A stretch of DNA of 64,000 nucleotides, taken from the NCBI RefSeq assembly GCF_026153515.1, contig NZ_CP110644.1, positions 434,001 to 498,000 on the forward strand, read 5' to 3'. Within the stretch, counting starts at the first letter, position 1, and every line of letters starts with the position of its first letter. Below the pieces are notes generated by a model. It worked only from the letters and a program-made list of their open reading frames with translations. It was not told the origin of the DNA and did not search any database. Source of the DNA: Pseudomonas sp. KU26590 (GTDB lineage: Bacteria > Pseudomonadota > Gammaproteobacteria > Pseudomonadales > Pseudomonadaceae). The position numbers and the translations under genes were made by a program. This document shows positions 31,543-42,267 of this stretch, in pieces.

Positions 31543-32277
31543 ATGAGTGACCAGGATAAGCAGCCTCAGGCTGCGACGACAGGCGTAACGCCCCAGGTGG
31601 AAACTGCCGAAATGGCGCTGAAGCAGATCGTTGATGGCTTCAAGCAATTCCGCCATGACGTCTTCCCTCAGCAGGAAGAACTGTTCAAGAAACTCGCCAC
31701 CGCCCAACATCCCCGGGCCATGTTCATCACCTGCGCCGACTCGCGCATCGTCCCGGAACTCATCACCCAAAGCTCGCCAGGCGACCTGTTCGTCACCCGT
31801 AACGTGGGTAACGTCGTCCCGCCTTATGGCCCTATGAATGGCGGCGTTTCGACCGCTATTGAATACGCCGTCCTGGCCTTGGGCGTGCAGCACATCATCG
31901 TGTGTGGCCACTCTGATTGCGGGGCCATGCGCGCCGTTCTCAACCCCGACACCCTCGAAAAAATGCCGACGGTCAAAGCCTGGCTGCGTCACGCCGAGGT
32001 CGCCAAGACCGTTGTGCAGGACAACTGCAGCTGCAGCAGTGAGCACGAAACCATGCACGTGCTCACTGAAGAAAACGTCATCGCACAGCTGCAACATCTG
32101 CGCACGCACCCTTCCGTGGCGTCCAAGCTGGCCAGTGGTCAGTTGTTCATCCATGGCTGGGTCTACGACATCGAAACCAGCGAAATCCGCGCTTACGATG
32201 CCGAGCAGGATTGCTTCCTGCCGCTGGATGGCGACCATCCGGTGCCCATGGCGTCGATCCCCCGCGGGCGATATTGA
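31543..32277 (+). CDS. Beta-class carbonic anhydrase
   Basis: The 244-residue protein has the zinc and dyad residues of beta carbonic anhydrases: CADSRIVPELI and HSDCGAM, with a conserved GDLFVTRNVGNVVPPYG block. It interconverts CO2 and bicarbonate in the cytoplasm. The SulP-family transporter gene follows about 130 bp later on the same strand; the pair is conserved in Pseudomonas and suggests bicarbonate handling. Confidence 0.96.
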   Translation: MSDQDKQPQAATTGVTPQVETAEMALKQIVDGFKQFRHDVFPQQEELFKKLATAQHPRAMFITCADSRIVPELITQSSPGDLFVTRNVGNVVPPYGPMNGGVSTAIEYAVLALGVQHIIVCGHSDCGAMRAVLNPDTLEKMPTVKAWLRHAEVAKTVVQDNCSCSSEHETMHVLTEENVIAQLQHLRTHPSVASKLASGQLFIHGWVYDIETSEIRAYDAEQDCFLPLDGDHPVPMASIPRGRY

Positions 32278-32408
32278 TCGCCGGCTGACCCGCTGCGCCT
32301 GAGCGCAGCGGCGTCGGCCCTGACGCTTCCACCCTCATACAAGCTCGTAGCGGCCGCGCATAGCGCGTGCCGCCGGGCGTTGTCACGTCTGAATTCCGGA
32401 GAGTCGTC

Positions 32409-33938
32409 ATGGCTACTACTGATCTGAAAGCGTTGTTACCACGGGAGCTGCTGGCTTCCGTGGTGGTTTTTCTGGTGGCCCTGCCGCTGTGCATGGGCAT
32501 TGCCATCGCTTCCGGCATGCCGCCGTCCAAAGGTTTGATCACCGGCATCATTGGCGGTCTGGTGGTGGGCTGGCTGGCCGGTTCGCCGCTACAGGTCAGC
32601 GGCCCGGCGGCAGGTCTGGCGGTGCTGGTGTTCGAGCTGGTCCGTGAACATGGCATGGCCATGCTCGGGCCGATTTTGCTGCTCGCCGGGGCGCTGCAAT
32701 TGCTGGCCGGTCGCTTGAAGCTCGGTTGCTGGTTTCGCGTCACGGCGCCGGCGGTGGTGTACGGCATGCTCGCGGGCATTGGTGTGCTGATCGTGCTTTC
32801 CCAGGTCCACGTCATGTTCGACAGCGGGCCCAAGCCTTCCGGGCTGGATAATCTGGTGGCGTTCCCGCAGACCGTTGTCAGTGCGATGGGGATGGGCAGC
32901 GCCATGCAGGCCGGTCTTCTCGGGCTGGGCACCATCGCCGTGATGTGGCTGTGGGAAAAGCGTCGGCCCCATGCGCTGCGGTTTGTGCCGGGCGCATTGC
33001 TCGGCGTCGGCATCGCAACGGTGGTGAGCCTGGTGATGAGCTTGCAGGTCAAGCGCGTCGAGGTTCCGGCCAACCTTGCTGAGGCCATCGACTGGCTGCG
33101 CCCCGCAGACCTGCTGAACCTGGCGGATCCTGCCATCCTGATCGCGGCGATTGCCGTGGCCTTCATTGCCAGCGCCGAAACCCTGTTGTCGGCAGCGGCG
33201 GTGGATCGGATGCACGACGGCCCGCGTTCGGACTTCGACAAAGAGCTCAGCGCCCAGGGCGTAGGCAACATGTTGTGCGGTCTGGTTGGCGCGTTGCCGA
33301 TGACCGGCGTGATCGTGCGCAGTTCGGCCAACGTGCAGGCGGGTGCAAAGACGCGACTGTCGGCGATGTTCCACGGGCTGTGGCTGCTGGCGTTCGTGCT
33401 GTTGCTGTCGAGCGTGCTGCAGAGCATTCCTGTGGCGAGCCTCGCCGGCGTGCTGGTCTACACCGGCGTGAAGCTGGTGAACATTCAGGCGCTCAAGGGG
33501 CTGGGACGCTACGGCCGCATGCCGATGTTCATCTATGGCGCGACCGCCAGCGCGATTGTCCTGACGGACCTGCTGACGGGTGTGTTGATCGGCTTTGGCC
33601 TGACCCTGGTGAAGCTGGCGCTGAATGCATCGCGGTTGAAGATCAATCTGGTCGACCTGCCGGCCGAGGGTGAAATGGAGCTGCGCCTCAATGGTTCGGC
33701 TACGTTCCTCAAAGTGCCGGCCCTGACGCAGACACTGGAAACCGTGCCGCCCGGCACCACGCTGCATGTGCCGTTGGGCAATCTGAGGTATATCGACCAT
33801 TCCTGCCTGGAGTTGCTGGAGGAATGGGGTCGGGCCAATGCCGCACAGGGCTCGCGTTTACTGTTGGAGCAACGGCTGCTCAAGCGTCGCGTGGAGGGAA
33901 GGATCCGCACGTCGATCGGAGGCGCAGCGCTGCATTAA
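32409..33938 (+). CDS. SulP-family inorganic anion transporter
   Basis: Chosen start ATG at 32409 (MATTDLKALLPRELLASVVVFLV), 509 residues. It has about ten to twelve hydrophobic segments, the conserved early SulP pattern (LPLCMGIAIASGMPPSKGLITGIIGG), and a C-terminal STAS-like domain of about 80 residues (LRLNGSATFLKVPALTQTL...HVPLGNLRYIDHSCLELLEEW). SulP proteins carry sulfate or bicarbonate. The neighbouring carbonic anhydrase gene favours bicarbonate or another anion linked to CO2 metabolism, but this is inference. Confidence 0.9.
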   Translation: MATTDLKALLPRELLASVVVFLVALPLCMGIAIASGMPPSKGLITGIIGGLVVGWLAGSPLQVSGPAAGLAVLVFELVREHGMAMLGPILLLAGALQLLAGRLKLGCWFRVTAPAVVYGMLAGIGVLIVLSQVHVMFDSGPKPSGLDNLVAFPQTVVSAMGMGSAMQAGLLGLGTIAVMWLWEKRRPHALRFVPGALLGVGIATVVSLVMSLQVKRVEVPANLAEAIDWLRPADLLNLADPAILIAAIAVAFIASAETLLSAAAVDRMHDGPRSDFDKELSAQGVGNMLCGLVGALPMTGVIVRSSANVQAGAKTRLSAMFHGLWLLAFVLLLSSVLQSIPVASLAGVLVYTGVKLVNIQALKGLGRYGRMPMFIYGATASAIVLTDLLTGVLIGFGLTLVKLALNASRLKINLVDLPAEGEMELRLNGSATFLKVPALTQTLETVPPGTTLHVPLGNLRYIDHSCLELLEEWGRANAAQGSRLLLEQRLLKRRVEGRIRTSIGGAALH

Positions 33939-33963
33939 GGTCCGCGTGAGGGGGCGTGCGGGA

Positions 33964-34614
33964 TCAGTCTTTCCCGCATTCCAGCTCCAGACCCACGCCC
34001 AGCTGACGTGACAGGCTGGGCCAGCGTTTCCAGGCCGCATCGGTGTCCGGGCTGGCGAGGCGATCGCGGTAGGCTTCCACCGACTCCAGGGAGAAGCTTT
34101 CGTCGTTGAGCATTTCGTCGATAGCGTGATGCACCACTTCATCCAGCTGGTTGGCGAACGATTCGCCGATCAGTTGGTGGGCGATGACACTGGCCACGGT
34201 GGTGTTCATCGGTATCAGCGGTTGGCCGAAATGCTTGATGTACAGATCATTCACTTCTTCTACCAGACGGTGGGCCAGATACGCCTCATCCAACAGCCCG
34301 TCGAGCCCTTCGTGGCCCGCCATGATGGCGGGCGGCGCGCTGAAGAATTGCTCGGCGATTCTGAGGACCGGCCTGATCTGGCTTTCAATGCCCGCCTGCA
34401 ACGCGACGTCGTGGGCGGCGTCCAGCAGGTCCGGCACCTGACCGATGTAGGCAACGACGAATCGCGTCAGCACGCCTCGCGCGTCTACGTCAGGCAGGTG
34501 AATGGAAGGGTGCAGATGAGGAAGTTGCGACTCCAACTGGCGCGATAGCTGCCCGGATTGGTTTTCGTGTTCCTGAGCTCGGGTGATCTGCTCGCGCAAT
34601 GCGGCGGTGTTCAT
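33964..34614 (-). CDS. Conserved hypothetical protein (PA0104-like)
   Basis: The 216-residue, mostly helical and acidic protein (MNTAALREQITRAQEHENQSG..., ending ELECGKD) has no motif I recognise and no signal or membrane segment. It lies next to the SulP gene in a position that in P. aeruginosa holds PA0104 just before the cox operon. Function unknown. Orientation is opposite to both neighbours. Confidence 0.75.
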   Translation of the reverse strand: MNTAALREQITRAQEHENQSGQLSRQLESQLPHLHPSIHLPDVDARGVLTRFVVAYIGQVPDLLDAAHDVALQAGIESQIRPVLRIAEQFFSAPPAIMAGHEGLDGLLDEAYLAHRLVEEVNDLYIKHFGQPLIPMNTTVASVIAHQLIGESFANQLDEVVHHAIDEMLNDESFSLESVEAYRDRLASPDTDAAWKRWPSLSRQLGVGLELECGKD

Positions 34615-34764
34615 GGATGCTCCATAGGCAGTGAAACCAAGCGGTCATTATAGGGAAGTCCATACCTTAGCTTGCCCACAAATGACGCTAAGACGTAATT
34701 GTCATAACAGCTTCATGGTTATGTGCATAATCGCGCGCTCGTGGACCACTTATGGGCTGAACTC

Positions 34765-35397
34765 ATGACCCGAACCCAGAAAACCGTTTTCATCTTTATG
34801 GCCATCGTGGCGCTGGTGCTTGGCCTGACCGTTTACCGTGTGCTGTCCGGACCGGATCAAGGCGACCAGACAGCCCTTATCGACGCAGGGATTATCCTTC
34901 TCCCGCAGAGCCGCAACGTGCCGGATCTCTCGCTCACCGATCAGGACGGCCAATCCGTTTCATTGAGCCAATTGAAGGGCAAATGGACGGTGCTATTCTT
35001 CGGCTACACCTTCTGCCCGGACATCTGCCCGACCACCCTCGCCCAGCTACGTCAGATTAAAAGCGAGTTGCCTAAGGACGTCGTCGAAAAACTGCGCATC
35101 GTGCTGGTCAGCGTCGACCCCGATCGCGACACCCCGCAACAGCTCAAGCAATACCTGGGTTATTTCGACAAGCAGTTCGTCGGTCTGGCGGCGCCAGTCG
35201 ATACGCTGCAGAAGTTGGCGAATGCCGTGAGCATCCCGTACATCCCGGCGGACACCAGCAAGCCGAACTACACGGTCGACCACAGCGGTAACCTCGCCCT
35301 CCTCGGTCCCGACGGCACGCAGCGCGGCTTCATCCGCGCGCCGCTGAACAGCCAGAAGCTGGTGGCGCAGTTGCCGGGGCTGGTTGAGAGGAAGTGA
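34765..35397 (+). CDS. SCO1/SenC-family copper-binding assembly protein
   Basis: From MTRTQKTVFIFMAIVALVLG the protein is 210 residues with an N-terminal membrane anchor and a thioredoxin-like periplasmic domain. Copper-binding residues are seen: the CX3C in YTFCPDICPTTLAQ and the distal His in NYTVDHSGNLALL. SCO proteins deliver copper to the CuA site of cytochrome c oxidase or act in thiol redox. No oxidase gene is adjacent, unlike the usual Pseudomonas layout (see findings). Confidence 0.93.
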   Translation: MTRTQKTVFIFMAIVALVLGLTVYRVLSGPDQGDQTALIDAGIILLPQSRNVPDLSLTDQDGQSVSLSQLKGKWTVLFFGYTFCPDICPTTLAQLRQIKSELPKDVVEKLRIVLVSVDPDRDTPQQLKQYLGYFDKQFVGLAAPVDTLQKLANAVSIPYIPADTSKPNYTVDHSGNLALLGPDGTQRGFIRAPLNSQKLVAQLPGLVERK

Positions 35398-35463
35398 AGA
35401 CAAATGATCTCGGCGTCGCGCCGTGATAATTGCAGGAGCGCTTGATGCCTAACGACGGCCTCT

Positions 35464-35553
35464 GTAGGAGCGCGCTTGCCCGCGATGGCTGAGGCACGGA
35501 CGCTAGAGATATATCGGCTGTACCGACCATTTCGCGGGCAAGCGCGCTCCTAC
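35464..35553. repeat. REPIN type A, copy 6
   Basis: GTAGGAGCGCGCTTGCCCGCG with right arm CGCGGGCAAGCGCGCTCCTAC, immediately followed by a type B doublet. It lies between the convergent SCO and metQ genes. The two doublets fill most of the 311-bp gap; nothing else is seen in it. Confidence 0.9.
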
Positions 35554-35598
35554 ACGGGGGTGGTAGCGGATGATCAATCCGAGCGTGCGCAATATCTG

Positions 35599-35684
35599 TG
35601 AGCCGGCTTGAACTGGCGAACGCGGTTTGCCAGCTGCGATCCTAATCTCTGAAACAACGCATTCGCCAGCAAGCCGGCTCCCAC
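35599..35684. repeat. REP doublet, type B copy 2
   Basis: Left GAGCCGGCTTGAACTGGCGAA (with a two-base deviation) and right TTCGCCAGCAAGCCGGCTCCCAC. It is the same family as the copy between rsmB and trkA. Confidence 0.82.
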
Positions 35685-35708
35685 GACGTCACCCGCCTAA
35701 TACCTTGA

Positions 35709-36482
35709 TCAGAACGCCGGAACCACGGCGCCTTTGTATTTCTCAACGATGAACGCCTTGGTTTCCGGGCTGTGCAGCGCGGCGACCAGTTTCTGGATGG
35801 CCGGGGCATCCTTGTTGTCTTCGCGGGTCACCAGGATGTTCGCGTAAGGCGACTCCGATCCTTCGATGATCAGCGCATCCTTGGTGGGATCAAGCTTGGC
35901 CGTCAGGGCGTAGTTGGTGTTGATCAGCGCCAGATCCACCTGCGTCAGTACGCGTGGCAGAGTCGCGGCTTCCAGCTCGCGGAATTTCAGGTTCTTCGGG
36001 TTCTGCTGAACGTCGCTTGGCTTGGCGGTGATGCTGGTCGGATCCTTCAGGGTGATCAGGCCGGCCTTGACCAGCAGCAACAGCGCGCGGCCCTCGTTGG
36101 TGGCGTCATTCGGGATGGCCACGTTAGCGCCATCCGGCAGCTCGGCCAGACTTTTGAGCTTGTCCGAGTACGCGCCAAACGGCTCAATGTGAACCTTGGC
36201 CACGCTCACCAGATGCGTGCCCTTGCCCTTGTTGAACTCATCGAGATACGGCTGGTGCTGGAAGAAGTTGGCGTCCATGCGGTTCTGGTCCACCTGCACG
36301 TTGGGCTGAATGTAATCGTTGAACACCTTCACGTTCAGCGTTACACCTTCCTTCGCCAGCATCGGCTTCACGAACTCGAGAATCTCGGCGTGGGGCACGG
36401 CGGAAGCCGCAACGGTCAAGGTCTCATCAGCATGGGCAGACAGGGCCGCCACCGCCGCAAATACAGCCAACAACTTCTTCAT
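35709..36482 (-). CDS. metQ: Methionine ABC transporter substrate-binding protein
   Basis: The 257-residue NlpA/MetQ-family protein has a signal peptide (MKKLLAVFAAVAALSAHADE, no lipobox cysteine, so probably soluble) and characteristic blocks FNDYIQPNVQVDQNRMDANFFQHQPYL and VAIPNDATNEGRALLLL. It binds methionine in the periplasm for the MetNI importer. Third gene of metNIQ, read leftward. Confidence 0.95.
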   Translation of the reverse strand: MKKLLAVFAAVAALSAHADETLTVAASAVPHAEILEFVKPMLAKEGVTLNVKVFNDYIQPNVQVDQNRMDANFFQHQPYLDEFNKGKGTHLVSVAKVHIEPFGAYSDKLKSLAELPDGANVAIPNDATNEGRALLLLVKAGLITLKDPTSITAKPSDVQQNPKNLKFRELEAATLPRVLTQVDLALINTNYALTAKLDPTKDALIIEGSESPYANILVTREDNKDAPAIQKLVAALHSPETKAFIVEKYKGAVVPAF

Positions 36483-36547
36483 TTCTACTACTCCTGAAAT
36501 GCACGCGCAGTGGCGTGCATCTGCCGGTCAGTGACCGGCGAATTCGG

Positions 36548-37222
36548 TTAACGGTGTGAAAAGTGCGCGACCAGTCTGTCGCCAACGGTTTGCAGGATCT
36601 GCACCAGCACCAGCAGCAATACGACCGTTACAAACATCACATCGTTCTGAAAGCGTTGATAACCGTAGCGAATCGCCAGATCGCCCAGGCCGCCGGCGCC
36701 GACCGCACCGGCCATGGCCGTGAACGACACCAGTGCAATCGCGGTGACGGTGATTGCGGCGAGAATGCCCGGGCGTGCTTCAGGCAACAGCGCCTTGATC
36801 ACGACCTGCCGGGTCGTCGCGCCCATGGCCTGAGTGGCCTCGATGATCCCGCGATCCACTTCCCGCAGCGCGGTTTCCACCAGGCGTGCAAAGAACGGCG
36901 TGGCGCCTGCGATCAACGGCGGCAGCGTGCCGAGAATGCCCAGCGAGGTGCCGGTGATGATTTCCGTCAGCGGCATCATCACGATCAGCAGGATGATGAA
37001 CGGCAGCGCTCGCAGCATGTTCACGATCAGGCCGACGGTGGTGTAGAGCGGCTTGTTCTCAAGCAACTGACGCGGAGAGGTCAGGAACATCAGCACGCCA
37101 AGCGGCAAGCCCAGCAGGACGGTGAAGGCAAGCGACACGCCGAGCATGATCAGGGTGTCGCCTGTCGCCAGCCAGATTTCGTACCAGTCGACGTTGGAAA
37201 ACAGGTTGAGAAAGGTGTCCAT
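36548..37222 (-). CDS. metI: Methionine ABC transporter permease
   Basis: The 224-residue protein has five predicted membrane helices and the EAA-like cytoplasmic loop EATQAMGATTRQVVIKALLPEARPG that contacts MetN. It is the inner-membrane subunit of MetNIQ. Its start overlaps the metN stop by one base. Confidence 0.96.
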   Translation of the reverse strand: MDTFLNLFSNVDWYEIWLATGDTLIMLGVSLAFTVLLGLPLGVLMFLTSPRQLLENKPLYTTVGLIVNMLRALPFIILLIVMMPLTEIITGTSLGILGTLPPLIAGATPFFARLVETALREVDRGIIEATQAMGATTRQVVIKALLPEARPGILAAITVTAIALVSFTAMAGAVGAGGLGDLAIRYGYQRFQNDVMFVTVVLLLVLVQILQTVGDRLVAHFSHR

Positions 37223-38229
37223 CAGCGCAGGACCTCCATGTGAACGTCGGCTGCGGTGAAGCGGGCAAACGCGGCATCCATGTCACCACCGGTGATGGCC
37301 AGCGTCAGTTGCCCGTAAGGCGTGTCTTTGATGCGGTCGATACGGCCGGCCAGAATGCTGTAGTCCACACCGGTTTCCCGCGCGACCGTGCCCAGCAATG
37401 GCGCGTAGGTCGCTTCGCCCTGAAACGTCAGGCGCACGATGCGACCCTGAACATGGGCGAAATCGAGGTTCAGCTGGTTTTCGTCGACCTCCTCGTCTTC
37501 CTGCACAAAACGGCGAGTGGTCGGGTGCTTGGGGTGCAGAAACACATCGGCCACAGCGCCCTGCTCGACGATGATGCCCGCATCCATGACCGCCACCTGA
37601 TCGCAGACGCGACGGATCACGTCCATTTCGTGGGTGATCAACACGATGGTCAGGTTTAGTTCGCGATTGATCTCGGCCAGCAGCTGCAACACCGACGCCG
37701 TGGTTTGCGGGTCAAGGGCGCTGGTGGCCTCGTCGCACAGCAGAATCTTTGGCTTGGTCGCCAGCGCGCGGGCGATGCCGACGCGTTGCTTCTGACCGCC
37801 TGACAATTGCGCCGGGTATTTCCTGGCGTGGTCGGAAAGACCCACGCGGGCGAGCAGCTCGGCCACGCGCTGATCAATCTGCGCGCGGGACATGTCCCCG
37901 GCCAGCGTCAGCGGCATGGCGACGTTGTCGGCCACCGTCTTTGACGACAGCAGATTGAAGTGCTGGAAAATCATGCCGACCTGACGGCGGAAGCCGCGCA
38001 GACCATCGGCGTCCAGTGCGGTGACATCAACGTCATCGACCAGAATCTTGCCGCCGCTCGGTGCCTCAAGGCGGTTGATCAGGCGCAGCATGGTGCTTTT
38101 GCCGGCGCCGGAATGGCCGATCAGACCAAACACCTGGCCGTTTTCGATGCGCAGGCTGGTGGGGTGCAGCGCGGGAATTTCCCGGTCGGCAACCCGATAG
38201 GTTTTGTGGACGTTTTGGAACTCGATCAC
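37222..38229 (-). CDS. metN: Methionine ABC transporter ATPase
   Basis: The 335-residue ATPase has Walker [10 protein letters not shown], signature [15 protein letters not shown], Walker [13 protein letters not shown] and the H-loop ITHEMD. A C-terminal NIL (methionine-sensing) domain from about residue 255 gives trans-inhibition in E. coli MetNI. It heads the metNIQ operon. Confidence 0.97.
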   Translation of the reverse strand: MIEFQNVHKTYRVADREIPALHPTSLRIENGQVFGLIGHSGAGKSTMLRLINRLEAPSGGKILVDDVDVTALDADGLRGFRRQVGMIFQHFNLLSSKTVADNVAMPLTLAGDMSRAQIDQRVAELLARVGLSDHARKYPAQLSGGQKQRVGIARALATKPKILLCDEATSALDPQTTASVLQLLAEINRELNLTIVLITHEMDVIRRVCDQVAVMDAGIIVEQGAVADVFLHPKHPTTRRFVQEDEEVDENQLNLDFAHVQGRIVRLTFQGEATYAPLLGTVARETGVDYSILAGRIDRIKDTPYGQLTLAITGGDMDAAFARFTAADVHMEVLR

Positions 38230-38610
38230 GGAGCGAACCTTGTGGGGCGCGTTGAAAGATCAGCGTGGGGCTCATGCCTTCATCACGCTGCTGAGCGATG
38301 CCATTTCGGCTTCGGCTGGGTAAACCGGGCGCGCATTTTAGCCTGTCGAATCCAGGTTGGGCCCAGCATTCTTAGCATTTATTTCGCACTGGACCTGCCG
38401 AACGGTCATATGGATGGCCGGCTGTCAGTCCGGCGATGGAAATCGAAGAATCGGAAAAACAAACGGAACGGCTGTTTTCATCGTCAGTCACTTACTTAGC
38501 GCCTGAATAATGCCTGACTTCGTGTCAGGCATTTCCGCCTACGAGCTCCTGCTGCCTCCACACCATGGAATGCCGAAAAAGGAGCCGTCTGAACCGAGGA
38601 GTTTTGTCTG
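38230..38610. other. metN-katE intergenic region with a 10-bp inverted repeat
   Basis: This 381-bp gap between divergent metN and katE holds no gene. AATGCCTGAC and GTCAGGCATT form a perfect 10-bp dyad with a 5-base loop at 38509-38533, about 77 bp before the katE start. It could be an operator or a transcript hairpin. AGGAG at 38598-38602 is the likely katE ribosome-binding site. I see no recognisable riboswitch. Confidence 0.6.
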
Positions 38611-40770
<2,160 letters not shown>

Positions 40771-40789
40771 TTTGCGGGGCTAGCCGTAA

Positions 40790-40830
40790 CAAAAAAGGCG
40801 TTGCCCGCGAGGGCAACGCCTTTTCTTTTG
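40790..40830. terminator. Bidirectional terminator after katE (left repeat copy)
   Basis: GGCGTTGCCC and GGGCAACGCC form a perfect 10-bp stem with a GCGA loop, flanked by an A run and TTTTCTTTT. The copy at 47821 is nearly identical but has one broken pair. Confidence 0.92.
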
Positions 40831-40842
40831 ATCAAAAATCGA

Positions 40843-40943
40843 TCAGAGCTGAGCGGGTTTCAACACAATCTTCGCAGGCTCGGTCCGCTCGATTTCACGC
40901 TGCATCTGCAACTCGAAATCGGGGTTGATCTTCGTTAGGCGCT
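40843..40943 (-). pseudogene. 3' fragment of the PA5502-like lipoprotein gene
   Basis: On the minus strand this fragment encodes the last ~33 residues (TKINPDFELQMQREIERTE then ...KPAQL and stop) of the lipoprotein whose intact gene lies at 47874-48587. There is no 5' part. It was probably left or created by the event that brought in the rhs island. Confidence 0.88.
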
Positions 40944-41086
40944 GTCAGTGCGTGACCAATCACAACGAGCCTCCTCCCACTGCGCTGCAATTAGCACGTT
41001 GAAAAAAGGCAAAGAACTCTTCTGAGACTTCAGGGCATAAGCGCAGCAAACCATAATGGTCCGCGCCTTTAACTTACTGGCTATTT

Positions 41087-41518
41087 TTATCGATATTCAA
41101 AATACTTTATCATCATTTCAGTTGGTAGGTTCCTGTCGACGTTCAAAGCGTGTAGCAGCTCGAGAAACCATGACAGGTTATCTCCTAGGTCCGAGCGTTT
41201 GGTCTCATCCCAGTAGAGAAGACAGATAGCAAGTCTTGCCATTAATATATTGCGGTCTCGGAATTCACGCACCGCTGCTGAATCCCCAATTATTGACCAC
41301 CAAATTGAGGCTTTAGCAGCAAGTGTCTCAACAGGGATCTTGTCTTCGATGTAGTCCCTAACTAACTGCGTCGGATCGTTTTCGGGATTTGAAAAATGAA
41401 TATCCAATGCGTCTAAAACGCTGACAAAGAACGTAAGCTGATGCTTAAGCGCATTAGAGTCCCCGGCAGGTCGAACTATTGAGTTGATACTATATTTTTT
41501 AAAATGTTCGAGATCCAT
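41087..41518 (-). CDS. Hypothetical protein in the rhs island, possible orphan immunity protein
   Basis: The 143-residue, AT-richer ORF encodes a helical acidic protein (MDLEHFKKYSINSIVRPAGD...MMIKYFEYR) with no known motif. It lies downstream of rhs on the same strand, where displaced immunity genes usually lie. Its segment ARLAICLLYWDETKRSDLGD is vaguely like LARCVIMCFGTEEGWLEMDS of the immunity candidate at 42268, but too weak for homology. GC content and codon use differ from the core genome by eye. Confidence 0.55.
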   Translation of the reverse strand: MDLEHFKKYSINSIVRPAGDSNALKHQLTFFVSVLDALDIHFSNPENDPTQLVRDYIEDKIPVETLAAKASIWWSIIGDSAAVREFRDRNILMARLAICLLYWDETKRSDLGDNLSWFLELLHALNVDRNLPTEMMIKYFEYR

Positions 41519-41714
41519 AATTTATTTCCAAAATTACTCAAGGCGGTTGAGCGATACTGGCTGTATGAGCCGCTTTCTTTTTCCCATCCTCAGACTTTGA
41601 TTAAACAGAACCGAGCTCTAGTACCTAGGGAGGCTGTCCACCTCGAATCAGCAAAAAACCCGAGGCCAGCCCTTTTAGGAAATCACAGAGAAGAAAGAGG
41701 CCGCTATTTAAAGC

Positions 41715-42017
41715 CTAATCCTTGGTAAAGAACTCAATTAGAAGCGGGGGGATTCCGGGAATGACTTTCTTCAAGTAGACCAAGTAGAGATATACCGCTG
41801 TTGGCTCAGTTGAGTCTCCTTCTTCCCATTCCTCTTGAGTTCCATAGCAGACGATTACACACCTAGCAAGATTTGAAAGGGCGGCGTTTGGTCCACATTG
41901 CTGGTCGTGCAAAACCCAAAGTTCATGCATCAGTTTTATTATTGCTGGGTCGCGTCGATCTATTTTTCGACAAGCGACCGCTTTTTTAGATGAGGAACAA
42001 GATTTGGCGTTCGCTCG
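41715..42017 (-). pseudogene. 5'-truncated paralogue of the Rhs immunity gene
   Basis: The frame is open from 42017 to the stop at 41715. Its last ~75 residues align with the C-terminal half of the immunity candidate at 42268-42756: ELWVLHDQQ / ELWEIEELR, LARCVIVCYGTQEEW / LARCVIMCFGTEEGW, then DS-EPT. The nearest ATG is at 41930, giving only 71 residues, and the N-terminal ~85 residues of the family are absent. It is a truncated immunity gene, likely a remnant of an earlier toxin-immunity cassette. Confidence 0.75.
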
Positions 42018-42267
42018 TCAAAAACAGAGCTAAAGGGGTCCGTCCCCTTAAACTGTCCCCTTAAACTAGATGTTCAATCATCTGAAATCCCGTCCCTTAT
42101 CCCAAGCCGGTTCATAACATGTAAACAGAAGTCGCAAAATGGCAATGGCTTACCATAGCTGAAGGGGTCCGCCCCCTTTAACTTCGTTACCAGGCTGTTA
42201 GTGGATGCTCTAGAGTTAAAGGGGGGGCGTCACGTCTGGCTGCTCGCCTATGCCCGTATTGGTTGCA
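42018..42267. repeat. Cluster of AAGGGGTCCG-type hairpins between immunity genes
   Basis: No gene is seen. AAGGGGTCCGTCCCCTT (42033-42049), followed by a second CCCCTTAAACT, and AAGGGGTCCGCCCCCTT (42162-42178) are short GC hairpins. CGCCCCCTTTAACT-like DNA at 42170-42183 is the inverse of AGTTAAAGGGGGGGCG at 42214-42229. The pattern resembles the short palindromes seen around REP-associated transposases in some gammaproteobacteria, but no transposase is present. Confidence 0.6.

Larger units (their letters stand above)
40790..40943. repeat. Left copy of the ~154-bp direct repeat bordering the rhs island
   Basis: It aligns without gaps to 47821-47974, with 10 differences by my count (about 93-94 % identity). 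It spans the terminator and the 3' end of the lipoprotein gene. Similarity stops at GCGCT (40943). See findings. Confidence 0.92.

Noticed and set aside
32147..33427. 426-codon open frame antisense to SulP
   Set aside because: Ser/Thr/Pro-rich shadow typical of the reverse of hydrophobic helices; sense strand is SulP.
35398..35708. Possible inversion breakpoint joining regions on both sides of oriC as in P. aeruginosa
   Set aside because: The order SCO then metQIN-katE-PA5502-znu is, as far as I recall, the normal order in P. putida/P. fluorescens. P. aeruginosa is the rearranged one, so this is not unusual here.
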